DNA of 64,000 nucleotides from Bartonella phoceensis (GTDB taxonomy: Bacteria > Pseudomonadota > Alphaproteobacteria > Rhizobiales > Rhizobiaceae). The notes under the pieces are model-generated. The model did no database searches. It had not been told where the DNA came from and saw only the letters and a list, made by a program, of their open reading frames with translations. Of this stretch, positions 28,101 to 37,768 are shown piece after piece. How positions within the stretch are numbered: position 1 is the first letter of the stretch; each line of letters begins with the position of its first letter. Location of the stretch: NCBI RefSeq assembly GCF_902825145.1, contig NZ_CADEAD010000003.1:124001-188000 (forward strand), read 5' to 3'. The position numbers and the translations under genes are program-made.

Positions 28101-29693
28101 ATCTGTATTAATTTGCAAAACACGAGATTCTAAGAAACTACCAAGCTTTTCAGCATTATCTTCTAAAGTCTGACTGCGAGCAATAAAGGATTCGATGATG
28201 GAATTGCTGTGTTCTTTAAGAGAAAGGTCAACACTTGCTAAACGGTTTTCAAAAGCCTCAATTGCTTCTGAAGTTACGTTATCAAATTTGGAAGAGAGTG
28301 TGTATGCCTTTTCATCGAGTTTTGCAACTTTTTCATCAAAACTCTGTAAAAATTGATTATTGCGGTCAATAATGGATTCATCTAATGCTTTAAACTTTTT
28401 ATCAACATTATAGAGAGTCTGGTCTGTTGCTGTTTGTATATGCGTTGCAATTTTAGCAATATGCATTTCAGCTTTAGTAGCTGTTTCATTAAAAGTTTTT
28501 TCTATTTGTTTTTCATTATTATTAAAACGTTTTGAGAAATCATCAAAATTTTTTCCTAAATTGTGGAAAAACTCCGTATTTTGTTGCTGAATTTGTGTTG
28601 TGGTTTCATTAAATTTTTCAATCAGTTGGTTCGTTACACCATCACCTACATAGGAAAGTTTTTCAACAAGATCTTCTCCTTGTTTCTGTAAGGTTTGGGA
28701 AAGAGTCTGTACAAGCTTTTCAACATTGGTTACAACTTTGGAGGTAACCAAGCCAAATTCATCACTTAGTTGTTCTTGTGTTCCTTTAATTGTTGATTGT
28801 ACGCGCTCAGCGTGATTCAGAATGGCTATGCGTTCATTACTCAATTCTTTAATTAATGTATGAATGCGCGATTCATTTTCAGCATAGGATTGTTCCAGAT
28901 TATGGACTTCTCCTTGTATGATTGCTTCGAGTTCAACAGCGCGTCCAAGGGTACGCTCGATTCCCTCGTTCATTGCCGATACTTCTTCACGAATAGTCTT
29001 TCCTATAGCGATAGCTTGTTTTTCAGATACATATTGTGGTTTATTGAGACGCTGTGCGGCATTTGTCATAAGAAGAGCAATGTTATGCAATTCATTCGAA
29101 CGTTTTGTTAACTGAGCAAATCCCCAAGATATAAGAATAGGAATCACTGTTCCGGCCACTACAGTTAGTCCTGTTGAAGACGTTGCAAAAGTGGTGATAT
29201 TCGATAAAGAATTGAGCCCAGCAGGAGCAAGTTTATGAGCAATAAAAGCCCCCCCCATCGCCCATAAAGCACTGAGCGCCGTTGTACACCAATAGATTCG
29301 AGAGGTGGAACGCTGCTTTAATAATTCAAAATTTAAAGGAACTGTTATATCGTCATTAGCAGGAAGAGGTTGTGTAGACAACAATCTATCATGAACAGTT
29401 CCACCTGAAAGTTCAGATTCAGATTTTGGAGTGAAAAGTTGTTCAACAACGGACTCGTCAATCACCGCATTGTCATGGATATCTGAGATAAGAGTTGAAG
29501 CACCATTTTCAGCACAAATTTCTTCTTCTGCCATTGCAATCTTTTGAATCAAATCTTCTACATTAACAACATTTTCAGAATTATGGGATGATATCGTTTC
29601 AATCGTGGTCTTATCAAAATCAAAATTCATAGCTTTTGTCATAGCTTCTTCGACTTCAATTTCAAATGTTTGCAATTCAGTTCTGCGTGCCAT
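25131..29693 (-). CDS. giant apolipoprotein-like coiled-coil protein, candidate growth-pole-ring (GPR) homologue
   Basis: 1520 residues. Acidic N-terminal part (1-128), then two membrane helices at about 132-153 and 174-194, then about 1100 residues of nearly unbroken amphipathic helix with irregular repeats (many segments of the type NIRTTLENSVNTVTGNLRDK), a proline-rich linker near 1320-1345, and a folded C-terminal domain of about 150 residues ending YTMLAHASGRIQ. The architecture, two N-terminal membrane segments and an apolipoprotein A/E-like helical body, matches the GPR protein that organises the growing pole in Agrobacterium and relatives, though that one is longer (about 2100 residues). 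The function is inferred from architecture and clade. No neighbouring cell-division genes. Confidence 0.6.
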   Translation of the reverse strand: MARRTELQTFEIEVEEAMTKAMNFDFDKTTIETISSHNSENVVNVEDLIQKIAMAEEEICAENGASTLISDIHDNAVIDESVVEQLFTPKSESELSGGTVHDRLLSTQPLPANDDITVPLNFELLKQRSTSRIYWCTTALSALWAMGGAFIAHKLAPAGLNSLSNITTFATSSTGLTVVAGTVIPILISWGFAQLTKRSNELHNIALLMTNAAQRLNKPQYVSEKQAIAIGKTIREEVSAMNEGIERTLGRAVELEAIIQGEVHNLEQSYAENESRIHTLIKELSNERIAILNHAERVQSTIKGTQEQLSDEFGLVTSKVVTNVEKLVQTLSQTLQKQGEDLVEKLSYVGDGVTNQLIEKFNETTTQIQQQNTEFFHNLGKNFDDFSKRFNNNEKQIEKTFNETATKAEMHIAKIATHIQTATDQTLYNVDKKFKALDESIIDRNNQFLQSFDEKVAKLDEKAYTLSSKFDNVTSEAIEAFENRLASVDLSLKEHSNSIIESFIARSQTLEDNAEKLGSFLESRVLQINTDLQERTADISKVFINGHETILSAIDKSKEKLREEVQHVDNAIIDIIQERSQDFKLQLSDQRTLMADMLDNEKDKIADTLKNQIAALVQNTSNLEKILIDNLQTVDECTENHIANIAQCTEKLQEVITHSCNTTKDALEAQARNIDIRADALRDSLAINSFSLNEILADQTRTLEQRMETIHNLIAKSDIHVDAALKQQIGLVEDAIATNSKNITETVQSHIRDLEGHAEILRNTLSQSNGTFFAALETRMGSFDENLENRARQIFERATMLEGAFSEKLGQVCETIETQTSILEKRSDSLQTSIILNNEQNQAIQQALETSVENIRTTLENSVNTVTGNLRDKVVEASDILSSTSEQILSSVTNVATKAENVLAESGNRIVSNVKQTVFDTSEKVLSVLSEQTAHTLEAFTTASQNAQALLNETIHTSTTEIEQVLNERCNVLYHSIQNLKSNLGYQLSDVSNRLEEAKNQTATQISEHVGKITELTNHLNQAAQSTTESIGYLTQHIGEQLSLSTQDAEQRIYAYNESLINSLAQTSSETLQTVTTMKDDLVNNVSSIIAQLNQSIGSFHENSNVLLSAVQNIDGQFGETANSFFHHTNQVAEHLSASNQVLNNNIEVLQGLSQNTFEQINHITSSFGEHAKTLFEAIHVLEQSESSLSATLEEKHNMLSSLSNALVSKSHEINQMIEHYENVLNLALERTDENARNSTYSLQQSINQLISEASTRFSGAAKDIRRSAEEVRFELSKINNDIHENVQKLPEKTKETTQTIRTALNEQITALKDLVSIIQKNNQMGANGQLISPTPTSSTLKGSGSISPEVIKKIVPPKPILQQDQSKKRQNKWVSNLLERASREENWYDEIPDEAVFASVQTKPHSANESLNSLAAGIVQAINHNAIVGLWDHYRRGQKNIVTERLYTLNGKTIFEMIKKKYMSDIGFKRSVNQYIIDFEKLLRDISRSSNSSNAVRKYLISDTGKVYTMLAHASGRIQ

Positions 29694-30395
29694 ACTCGCC
29701 TCGTACTCTTACAGATGGAAAAGGGATACATCCTCCTCCAGATATTCTGGTATACTAGCCATTAATCATTTAGAAAGAAATATGCTCAGAGAAAAATTTT
29801 AAAAACTTATCAGGATAAAGTTAACACAGTTCTTTTAACCTGTTTAAAAATTGCATAAAGTACAATAAAAACAATATCTTATTTAATTGCAATAAAAATA
29901 AAAATACTGTTCACAACTTTTTTATGGTAGAATTAAAGGTCTGTATATTGTGGGTAAGCACACTTTAATGAGAATTATGTACAGTATTCAAAAGGATTAT
30001 GATGTGTGGGTGTGTTCGTATTATGGGACCTATCATTTCTTTTTTCAGTGATAAATTAACGAATCATGTTATTATAGTGTTTATTTATTATTCTAGGTAA
30101 CCATGTATTCCCTTAAAATACGCAAAATGTGCAATGGAGCATATGCAGTGCTTTGGGGACAAGATAAAAGATCCATTTTTGAACTGTAATGCATAAAAAG
30201 TGAACGTGGAGAAATTTTCGTATTCGATAGCAAATTTTCACGGCTTGTAGTACTTAGTGCCTTAAAGCTTCCTTTTTTTTGATATAAAATCATCTTTTGC
30301 TGATTTTTAGAGCTCCTACGTTGACAATTGGATATTTTTCAGTCGATATTCATGTACGGGTATTTTATGCAATTCGAGATGAAGGTGTAAGAATA
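29694..30395. other. intergenic region before hfq
   Basis: About 700 AT-rich bases separating the divergent coiled-coil gene and hfq. A 66-codon minus-strand frame (30093-30293) has no known family and is not called. Promoters of both flanking genes must lie here. No small RNA could be recognised by eye. Confidence 0.5.
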
Positions 30396-30635
30396 ATGGC
30401 AGAACGATCACAACACCTGCAAGATGTGTTTCTCAACACGGTGCGCAAGCAAAAAATTTCTCTTACAATTTTCCTTGTAAATGGTGTTAAACTAACGGGT
30501 ATCGTAACCTCATTTGATAATTTTTGTGTTCTTTTGCGTCGTGATGGACATGCGCAGTTGGTCTATAAGCATGCTATTTCTACAATTATGCCAGGACAAC
30601 CTGTGCAGATGTTTGAAGGCGAAAATTCTGAATAG
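30396..30635 (+). CDS. hfq: RNA chaperone Hfq
   Basis: 79 residues from the ATG that gives [14 protein letters not shown]; 33 open upstream codons are not family-like. Sm1 ([27 protein letters not shown]) and Sm2 ([12 protein letters not shown]) motifs are complete. It forms the hexamer that pairs small RNAs with mRNAs. hfq is followed 52 bases later by hflX, the standard pairing in proteobacteria. Confidence 0.97.
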   Translation: MAERSQHLQDVFLNTVRKQKISLTIFLVNGVKLTGIVTSFDNFCVLLRRDGHAQLVYKHAISTIMPGQPVQMFEGENSE

Positions 30636-30687
30636 ACAACTCTGTTCTAGAGCTCTTATCTTCTGTTTATAAAGTGTTTAAACCACC

Positions 30688-32031
30688 ATGATAAATAAAA
30701 ATAAGAGGTTTGTGCGACTTTCTTCACAGGTTGTAAAGCAGGTACGTGCACTTGTTTTAGTGCCGATTTTTCAAGAAAATGAAAGTGAAAATGTCTCAAG
30801 AAGATGTTTAGTATCTTCTCGAGTTAAAGAAGCATTGGGGTTAGCACATGCAATAAGATTGGAAGTTGTCCATTATGAAACGATTAATATTACCACTCCT
30901 CGTCCTGCTACTTTATTTGGACAAGGCAAGGTAGATGCACTCGCACATTATATAAGCGAATTTTGTATCGAACTTGCAATTGTGGATTATTTTTTAACGC
31001 CAGTGCAACAGCGTAATTTAGAAAAATTATGGAATTGCAAAGTTATCGATAGAACCGCTTTGATTCTTGAGATTTTTGGAGACCGCGCGCGAACAAAAGA
31101 AGGAGTTTTACAAGTCGAATTGGCACATCTAACTTACCAAAAGAGCAGACTTGTGCGTAGTTGGACACACTTAGAAAGGCAACGTGGTGGTCGTGGTTTT
31201 TTAGGAGGGCCTGGTGAAACTCAGATTGAGGCAGACAGGCGTCTTCTGCAAGAGAAAATTATTCGTATCCGTCACGAATTGAAAACAGTTATTAAAACAC
31301 GTGCTCTTCATAGAGCTAAAAGAAAAAAAGCGTCCTATCCTGTTGTTGCTTTAGTAGGGTATACCAATACGGGAAAGTCAACTCTTTTTAATCGTTTGAG
31401 TGGTGCAGATGTGTTAGCAAAAGATATGTTATTTGCAACTCTTGATCCAACTTTGCGCAAAGTTACTCTTCCCCATAGAAAAACTATTCTTTTATCTGAT
31501 ACTGTAGGTTTTATCTCTAACTTACCAACGCATTTAATTGCAGCTTTTAGAGCGACTCTTGAAGAGGTGGTTGAAGCTGATCTTATTCTTCATGTGAGAG
31601 ATATGTCAGATTTTGACCATCGTGCACATGCCCAAGATGTTTTAGAAGTGCTTTCAAGTCTTGGTATTGATACTGATGATACAGAGCATATCATAGAAGT
31701 TTGGAACAAAATTGATTTATTGGATGAGCAGGCATTAAATTTTTTGCAAACAAGCGCAAAAACACGATTAAATCCTGCTGTCATGGTATCGGCACTTATG
31801 AATGATGGGTTAGATCAATTATTAAAAACGATTGAAAAGCGAATTTTAGGAGAAATGCAAAATGTTGAATGTCTTTTAAGACCTCATGAAATGTCGCTTA
31901 TTGATTGGTTTTATGAAAATTCCGGTGAAATAATACAGGAAGGACATGATGATGGTTCTGTTACCATTAGAGCAGTACTTACCTGTGAAGCAAAAAAACG
32001 ACTAGATCATATAAAACAAAACATGCGTTAA
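30688..32031 (+). CDS. hflX: ribosome-associated GTPase HflX
   Basis: 447 residues. N-terminal HflX domain with FGQGKVDAL and RGGRGFLGGPGETQIEADRR, then an Obg-type GTPase domain with Walker A GYTNTGKSTLFNRL, switch LFATLDPT, DTVGFISNLP and NKIDLL. It splits or rescues stalled ribosomes, notably under heat stress. It lies directly after hfq and is probably cotranscribed. Confidence 0.95.
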   Translation: MINKNKRFVRLSSQVVKQVRALVLVPIFQENESENVSRRCLVSSRVKEALGLAHAIRLEVVHYETINITTPRPATLFGQGKVDALAHYISEFCIELAIVDYFLTPVQQRNLEKLWNCKVIDRTALILEIFGDRARTKEGVLQVELAHLTYQKSRLVRSWTHLERQRGGRGFLGGPGETQIEADRRLLQEKIIRIRHELKTVIKTRALHRAKRKKASYPVVALVGYTNTGKSTLFNRLSGADVLAKDMLFATLDPTLRKVTLPHRKTILLSDTVGFISNLPTHLIAAFRATLEEVVEADLILHVRDMSDFDHRAHAQDVLEVLSSLGIDTDDTEHIIEVWNKIDLLDEQALNFLQTSAKTRLNPAVMVSALMNDGLDQLLKTIEKRILGEMQNVECLLRPHEMSLIDWFYENSGEIIQEGHDDGSVTIRAVLTCEAKKRLDHIKQNMR

Positions 32032-32173
32032 AGTTTTTCTGAGATATTTCTGAACATTATTTCCTAAATTTTATGTTTTTCTTATCTCAAAAGAATATGA
32101 TTTCAAGTTAAGATGATAGTTACCACTTTCTCTTAAATAAAAAATATAAAGTATTCTGCCGGTTGAAATAAAT

Positions 32174-33931
32174 ATGATTCTTAAGTGCAATAAAAAATTG
32201 TCGATACGCAAAGTATTGCAAAACGTTTTTATCGTTTTGCTATTGGCAGTGCTCTGTGCATTTTTGATTTTGTTTTACTATTTTATTCAACCGCAGGTTT
32301 ATCGGGCAACCTTAACATTTTCGTTATCTGATTCTGTAGGAGAACCTTTGCCAATTGATAAACAAAATAATGTTATTGCTTTTCTCCTGTCGCAGTCTAC
32401 GCTTTTAAAAGATTCAGACTTACAAGGTTTTTCTTTAGATTCCTCTCAGATAAAAGATTTTCGTGAGAATATCCGTTTATCTCGCAATGGTAATTTCATT
32501 GATCTTATTTTCGAAGCAGAAACACTTGAAGCCGCTCAACACGGATTGGAAACCTGGTTTTCGGCATTTTCAAAACCAATCATAAAACAAAAATTATTGT
32601 CAACAAAGCAGCAAACTGATCAGCAATATGATAAGACTGAATTGCTCAATATAGTGCAGGGATTTCGTTCATCTATCGATTCTTTTCTTTACCACAATAT
32701 CAAAGAAACGGAGCTTAATGATTTTTCTATGCAACTAACGGAAGCAACTTTAAAGCGTCTTCATTTAACGAGCTTAAATTCAACGATTAACATGATGCGT
32801 GAAAAGGGGCAATCACTATTATCTTTATCATTTATTGCAAATAATTCAATGATTTCTGCATTAGAATTTAAGCGTAATCTCTTAGAGATGCAAAGAGCGC
32901 ACATGGTTGCCCAATTAGGTTGGACACATCCTCAAATTAAGGCAATGACTGCAGAATTAGAGACAATTTCTCATCAATTAGAAAATAAAATTTTGCAGAT
33001 CGTTCATCAAGTCCATTCAGATGAGGTTTTTGCAACAGAACTTGAAAAACAGCTCAAAAAAAGAATTAGTTTTTTTGTAAAAGATCAATCTCAATCTTTG
33101 AATCAAATGTTTAATGAGCTCGAAAATAAAATAAGAGCAGTGGTGGATACACAAAATAAAGAAATGAATAAGGATTCTTCCCTCTTGCAAAATACAAAAA
33201 TTCATGTGGTTCTACCAAAAAAGTTAGAACCAATTTCTTTTATGGCTCATTATGGAAAAAATATTATTATTAGTATATTTGTAAGCTTAGTTGTTTTTTT
33301 GGGAGGAGTGTTGTTGTTTCGTCAATGCTTTGCTAGAGAAGACAAACAAAGAAAAGATAATTTTAACAATGATGAGAATACATTAGAATCTCAGGGAATA
33401 AAAAGTCTTGAGTCTTTTATTACAATAGAAGGATTATCCGATTTTTTGAGATGTCAAACTTCAGTAGTTGTTTCAATAATTGGGCCAGAGGCCGCGCGCA
33501 CGGCTGCAAAACTCTCTTTACATCTCATAAAAGAGTATAAAACAATTCTGTTAGTGGATATTTCTGGACAACAAATAGAAAAAGTTATTGGTCCACATCG
33601 AGGGTTAAGCGATATTTTAATGGGGAATGCCCAATTGCAGGATGTTATTTATCGTGATTATGACACGGGAATTGATATCCTGCCCCAAGGTTTAACAAGT
33701 GCTGTTGGTGCACAAGATTTTTCAAATGATATCCCCTATATATTACAAGAGTTTAAAAAGGATTATAATTTTATCATTTTAGAAATGGCAAGTGAACCAA
33801 AATATGGATTTGAACAATTTGCAAGTCTAACAGACTATTATATTTGTAGTATTGCTTTTAACGAACAAGATTGGATGATGCGAATGGTAAGTCGGTTTCC
33901 AAAAACTGTTTATCGCGTAGTTACATCATAA
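32174..33931 (+). CDS. ExoP/Wzz-like chain-length protein with degenerate kinase domain
   Basis: 585 residues. Membrane helices at about 17-38 and 364-384 bracket a periplasmic domain rich in coiled coil, the plan of polysaccharide co-polymerases (ExoP, GumC, Wzc). Residues after about 425 resemble the cytoplasmic tyrosine-kinase or ParA-like domain: VVVSIIGPEAARTAAKLSLHLI, then TILLVDISG, then GLSDILMGNAQLQDVIY. The Walker A lysine motif is missing (IIGPEAARTAAKLS in place of GxxxxGKT), and there is no Tyr-rich tail. It may set glycan chain length without kinase activity. No glycosyltransferase genes are adjacent. There is no known capsule or exopolysaccharide locus in this window. Confidence 0.65.
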   Translation: MILKCNKKLSIRKVLQNVFIVLLLAVLCAFLILFYYFIQPQVYRATLTFSLSDSVGEPLPIDKQNNVIAFLLSQSTLLKDSDLQGFSLDSSQIKDFRENIRLSRNGNFIDLIFEAETLEAAQHGLETWFSAFSKPIIKQKLLSTKQQTDQQYDKTELLNIVQGFRSSIDSFLYHNIKETELNDFSMQLTEATLKRLHLTSLNSTINMMREKGQSLLSLSFIANNSMISALEFKRNLLEMQRAHMVAQLGWTHPQIKAMTAELETISHQLENKILQIVHQVHSDEVFATELEKQLKKRISFFVKDQSQSLNQMFNELENKIRAVVDTQNKEMNKDSSLLQNTKIHVVLPKKLEPISFMAHYGKNIIISIFVSLVVFLGGVLLFRQCFAREDKQRKDNFNNDENTLESQGIKSLESFITIEGLSDFLRCQTSVVVSIIGPEAARTAAKLSLHLIKEYKTILLVDISGQQIEKVIGPHRGLSDILMGNAQLQDVIYRDYDTGIDILPQGLTSAVGAQDFSNDIPYILQEFKKDYNFIILEMASEPKYGFEQFASLTDYYICSIAFNEQDWMMRMVSRFPKTVYRVVTS

Positions 33932-34072
33932 ATATTATAGAATGCTTATTGTATATTATAGTGGCATGCTTGTTTTCTAATGAAGTTGTAGTAGATATTA
34001 AAACAGCTAAGATTTATAATATTTAAATTTTGGAATGTATTGTGGTTGGAGAGAGACGTGGGGCAATCAGAG

Positions 34073-35155
34073 ATGACAGTGAACAAATTGAATGATAGCG
34101 TTTTGACGCCATTGACGCCATTGCAGAAAAAAAATCGAAAACAAATCCGTATGTGGCTCAATTCTATTTTATTGCTTTGTTTAGCCATTGTTTTAGTGGG
34201 GGGAGCTACCCGCTTGACGGGATCAGGGTTATCGATAACTGAATGGAAGCCAATTCATGGTGTCATTCCGCCAATTAGTTTAGAGCAATGGCAGGAAGAA
34301 TTTTTAAAATATCAACAGATAGCACAATATAAACTGCTTAATAGCGATATGCCGTTAAGTGCATTTAAGGTTATTTTCTGGTGGGAATGGGCGCATCGCG
34401 TTCTAGGTCGCCTTGTTGGTCTTGTGGCTTTATTGGGTCTCATTTGGTTTTGGGCGACCAAACGTATTGAAAAAAATATTTTGCTTCAGCTTAGTATTGT
34501 ACCAGTTCTTATCGCTCTTCAAGGAGCGATTGGTTGGTGGATGGTTGCTTCAGGTATTGGTCAAAGTAATTTAACAAGCGTCAGCCAATATCGTTTGGCA
34601 TTCCACCTTATAACAGCATGTTTTGTGATTATTTTTGTTACTTATTTATCTCGAGGTCTCATAGAATATTCAGAAAAACCAGCAAATCAAAGAATTCAAT
34701 ACTTTGCAGGTTGGCTTGTTGTGCTCATTTTGATTGAGATTTATTTGGGTGCTTTAGTTGCAGGACTCCATGCCGGGAAAGTTTATAATACGTGGCCACT
34801 TATGGATGGTCAGATTATTCCTGATGGATTGTTGCAGCGTAATCCTGTTTGGCTCAATGTATTCGAAAATCCCTTGACTGTTCAATTTATCCACCGGTTT
34901 TTTGCTTATTTTTTGTTTTTTACAGCGATTGTGCATGCTTTATATCTACGAAAGAATGTTCCACACTCAACCCATTCTCGTCGTGCATTTTTCATATGTA
35001 TTATGATAACCGTTCAAGCACTCTTGGGTATTCTCACGTTGTTGCATGAGGTCCCTATAAGTTTGGGGCTTATTCATCAGAGTGTTGCGTTAGTGACATT
35101 ATGTTTTTCGGTTGCACATTGGCGCGCAACAAAAGGGGCATATCATGCTGTTTAA
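34073..35155 (+). CDS. ctaA: heme A synthase (COX15/CtaA type)
   Basis: 360 residues from ATG 34073; a GTG at 34058 lies closer to the GGAGAGA site and is a real alternative. Eight hydrophobic segments are visible. Conserved blocks: VGGATRLTGSGLSITEWKPIHGVIPP, FWWEWAHRVLGR, GAIGWWMVASG, FIHRFFAYF and LHEVPISLGLIHQSVAL, holding the heme-binding histidines. It oxidises heme O to heme A for cytochrome aa3 oxidase in the inner membrane. It is monocistronic and convergent with argC. Confidence 0.93.
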   Translation: MTVNKLNDSVLTPLTPLQKKNRKQIRMWLNSILLLCLAIVLVGGATRLTGSGLSITEWKPIHGVIPPISLEQWQEEFLKYQQIAQYKLLNSDMPLSAFKVIFWWEWAHRVLGRLVGLVALLGLIWFWATKRIEKNILLQLSIVPVLIALQGAIGWWMVASGIGQSNLTSVSQYRLAFHLITACFVIIFVTYLSRGLIEYSEKPANQRIQYFAGWLVVLILIEIYLGALVAGLHAGKVYNTWPLMDGQIIPDGLLQRNPVWLNVFENPLTVQFIHRFFAYFLFFTAIVHALYLRKNVPHSTHSRRAFFICIMITVQALLGILTLLHEVPISLGLIHQSVALVTLCFSVAHWRATKGAYHAV

Positions 35156-35176
35156 AAAATTTATATTCAGAGAAGT

Positions 35177-36112
35177 TTAGCTTCCTGAAAGCATTAAGTC
35201 GAGATTTTGAACAACAGCTGCGGATGCACCTTTCCCCAAATTGTCGAATAAGGCACAGAGATTAAAAATTCCTTCGCGTTCATTACCAAATACGAAGAGT
35301 TTCATTCCATCTTTATGTGCTAAGCATTCTGGATTGAGTTTAGTGAGAGAATCCGTTTCTTCCTGTGATGCAACTGATATGATGTTTTGTCCATCGTAAT
35401 GGTTCTCAAGAATTCCACGTAGATCAGAACAATTAGCTGATTTCGTAAACAAATGGCGATGGAGTGGAATATTTACAATCATTCCTTGAGGAAAACGACC
35501 AACACTTGGTACAAAAATGGGTGTTTGCTTGATTTGTCCATAGATTTTAATTTCTGGTACATGTTTATGTTCAAGATTGAGACCATAGATAAAATAATTC
35601 TCCAAAACATCATTTTGTCGAGATTGGTTTTCCATTTGTGCAATTAATTGTTTACCACCACCCGTATATCCAGATATTGCATTAATTGATATTGGATAAT
35701 AAGCATCTAGCAGACCTGCTTCACGGAGTGGTCTAATTAAGCTAATTGCACCAGTAGGGTAACATCCGGGATTTGTTACGTAGTGTGCCGCTTGGATACG
35801 TTTTTTTTGTCCTGCAGTCATTTCAGGAAAACCATAGACCCAGTTTGGTGCAACACGGTGAACTGTTGAACTATCAATAATTCTAATTTTTTTATTATGT
35901 TTAAGCCAGTTAACTGTTTCGCGTGCAGCGTCATCTGGAAGACATAAAATAGCAATATCGGTTTGATTAAGATAATCTCTTCGAATATCAATATTATATC
36001 GATCTATATGAGGAAGAGAAAGTAATTTAAAATCTAAACGTTTGCCTAGTCGTTTTTGTATTTGTAATCCGGTTGTTCCATGTTCACCATCAATGAAAAC
36101 TTTTGTTGCCAT
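35177..36112 (-). CDS. argC: N-acetyl-gamma-glutamyl-phosphate reductase, type 2
   Basis: 311 residues. N-terminal nucleotide-binding start TKVFIDGEHGTTGLQIQKRL, catalytic Cys in TNPGCYPTGAISLI, and SAISGYTGGG-type segment read here as NAISGYTGGGKQLI. The short length is that of type 2 enzymes. It reduces N-acetylglutamyl phosphate to the semialdehyde in arginine synthesis. No other arginine genes lie in the window, and in many rhizobia this gene follows rplM-rpsI, which is not the case here. Whether the pathway is complete in this organism cannot be told. Confidence 0.92.
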   Translation of the reverse strand: MATKVFIDGEHGTTGLQIQKRLGKRLDFKLLSLPHIDRYNIDIRRDYLNQTDIAILCLPDDAARETVNWLKHNKKIRIIDSSTVHRVAPNWVYGFPEMTAGQKKRIQAAHYVTNPGCYPTGAISLIRPLREAGLLDAYYPISINAISGYTGGGKQLIAQMENQSRQNDVLENYFIYGLNLEHKHVPEIKIYGQIKQTPIFVPSVGRFPQGMIVNIPLHRHLFTKSANCSDLRGILENHYDGQNIISVASQEETDSLTKLNPECLAHKDGMKLFVFGNEREGIFNLCALFDNLGKGASAAVVQNLDLMLSGS

Positions 36113-36441
36113 TTTCTTTGCCTTAAATTCATTTTTTCTACTATGTTCAGCTTATCACATTATAAGTTATTTTAATTGTTACCAACTTAAATTATTGAAT
36201 TTCTTAAGATTATAGAGCATTTTGCTTGTAAAGAATGCTATAGGTAAAAATGCTTGAAGAGGAGCTTAATAACTATTTTGACTCTTTTTGTGAGAAAAAG
36301 GTTTTTTGTTTATATCACAAAGGAATAGGGTAGATATTCGCAGCATTATTTTTAAATGAGAGTGGTTTAAAATATTTGGTTTGCATGATCTGCTGTGCTA
36401 TCGTTTGATGATTTATTTTTTAACATTAGGAACATCGTTTT
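36113..36441. other. intergenic region between argC and glyA
   Basis: About 330 AT-rich bases between divergent genes, containing both promoters. A short inverted repeat AGCATT...AATGCT near 36217 is the only structure noted. No riboswitch motif was recognised before glyA. Confidence 0.5.
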
Positions 36442-37755
36442 ATGACTCAGCAAGCAAATGACACACAAAAGCGCTTTTTTGATGATAGTTTACAGAGCGT
36501 TGATAATGCAATCTTTGAGGCAATTAGGGGAGAGTTTGGTCGTCAGCAAAATGAAATTGAGCTAATTGCTTCAGAAAATATTGTTTCAAGAGCGGTTCTT
36601 GAAGCACAAGGATCTGTTTTAACCAATAAATATGCAGAAGGTTATCCAAGAAAGCGCTATTATGGGGGATGTCAATTTGTTGATGTCGTTGAAGATTTAG
36701 CAATTGAACGCGCAAAACGGCTTTTTGGTGCTGCTTTTGCAAACGTCCAGCCTAATTCCGGTAGCCAAATGAATCAAGCTGTCTTTTTAGCTTTACTCAA
36801 GCCTGGTGATACATTTATGGGATTGGATTTAAATGCTGGTGGTCATCTCACACATGGTTCATCCGTTAATATGTCAGGAAAATGGTTTAATGTTGTTTCC
36901 TATGGTGTGCGTAAAGAAGATCAGATTCTTGATATGGAAGAAGTCGAACGTCTTGCAAAAGAACGTAAGCCAAAGCTTATTATAGCAGGTGGTTCCGCTT
37001 ATCCTCGTCTATGGGATTGGAAACGATTCCGTGAAATTGCGGATGAAATCGGTGCTTATTTCCTCGTTGATATGTCTCATATTGCGGGTCTTGTTGCTGG
37101 TGGTGTTCATTCTTCGCCTGTTCCATACGCACATATTGTAGCAACGACAACGCATAAATCTTTGCGCGGCCCTCGAGGTGGCTTAATATTAACAAATGAT
37201 GAAGTTTTAGCCAAAAAGATTAATTCAGCAATTTTCCCTGGTCTGCAGGGTGGTCCTTTAATGCACGTGATTGCGGCTAAGGCTGTTGCATTTGCGGAGG
37301 CTTTGCAACCTTCTTTCAAAAGTTACAGTGCGCATGTTGTTGCTAATGCCAAAACTTTAGCAAAAACATTACAAAGTAATGGTTTTAATATTGTTTCTGG
37401 TGGTACAGATAATCATTTATTGTTAGTTGATTTGCGTTCCAAAAACGTGACAGGAAAACGTGCCGAATTGGCTTTGGGACGGGCACATATTACCTGTAAT
37501 AAAAATGGTATTCCCTTTGATCCTGAAACACCATCTATCACATCAGGAATACGTTTGGGTTCACCTGCCGCGACAACACGTGGTTTCGCAGAAAAAGAGT
37601 TTATTCAAGTTGGTGAACTGATTTCAGAAGTTCTTGAGGGGCTTCGGATAGCAAAAAGCGATGAGGACAATAATGCCGTTGAAATGGCTGTTAAGAAAAA
37701 GGTGGAAGAGATAACGAATAGATTTCCTCTTTATCCTTATCTTAGTACTTGTTAA
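36442..37755 (+). CDS. glyA: serine hydroxymethyltransferase
   Basis: 437 residues. Pyridoxal-phosphate lysine lies in [13 protein letters not shown]; other blocks are [27 protein letters not shown] and [16 protein letters not shown]. It makes glycine and methylene-tetrahydrofolate from serine. It begins the plus-strand run glyA-nrdR-ribD-ribE-ribH-nusB, which links one-carbon, nucleotide and flavin metabolism in alphaproteobacteria. A ribosome site AGGAA precedes the ATG. Confidence 0.97.
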   Translation: MTQQANDTQKRFFDDSLQSVDNAIFEAIRGEFGRQQNEIELIASENIVSRAVLEAQGSVLTNKYAEGYPRKRYYGGCQFVDVVEDLAIERAKRLFGAAFANVQPNSGSQMNQAVFLALLKPGDTFMGLDLNAGGHLTHGSSVNMSGKWFNVVSYGVRKEDQILDMEEVERLAKERKPKLIIAGGSAYPRLWDWKRFREIADEIGAYFLVDMSHIAGLVAGGVHSSPVPYAHIVATTTHKSLRGPRGGLILTNDEVLAKKINSAIFPGLQGGPLMHVIAAKAVAFAEALQPSFKSYSAHVVANAKTLAKTLQSNGFNIVSGGTDNHLLLVDLRSKNVTGKRAELALGRAHITCNKNGIPFDPETPSITSGIRLGSPAATTRGFAEKEFIQVGELISEVLEGLRIAKSDEDNNAVEMAVKKKVEEITNRFPLYPYLSTC

Positions 37756-37768
37756 GGGCACAAAAAAG

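Noticed and set aside
30093-30293. 66-codon minus-strand frame before hfq
   Set aside because: No family, poor start context, lies in the promoter region of hfq.
36442-36446. Glycine or SAM riboswitch upstream of glyA
   Set aside because: The upstream 330 bases lack the conserved cores of these riboswitches.
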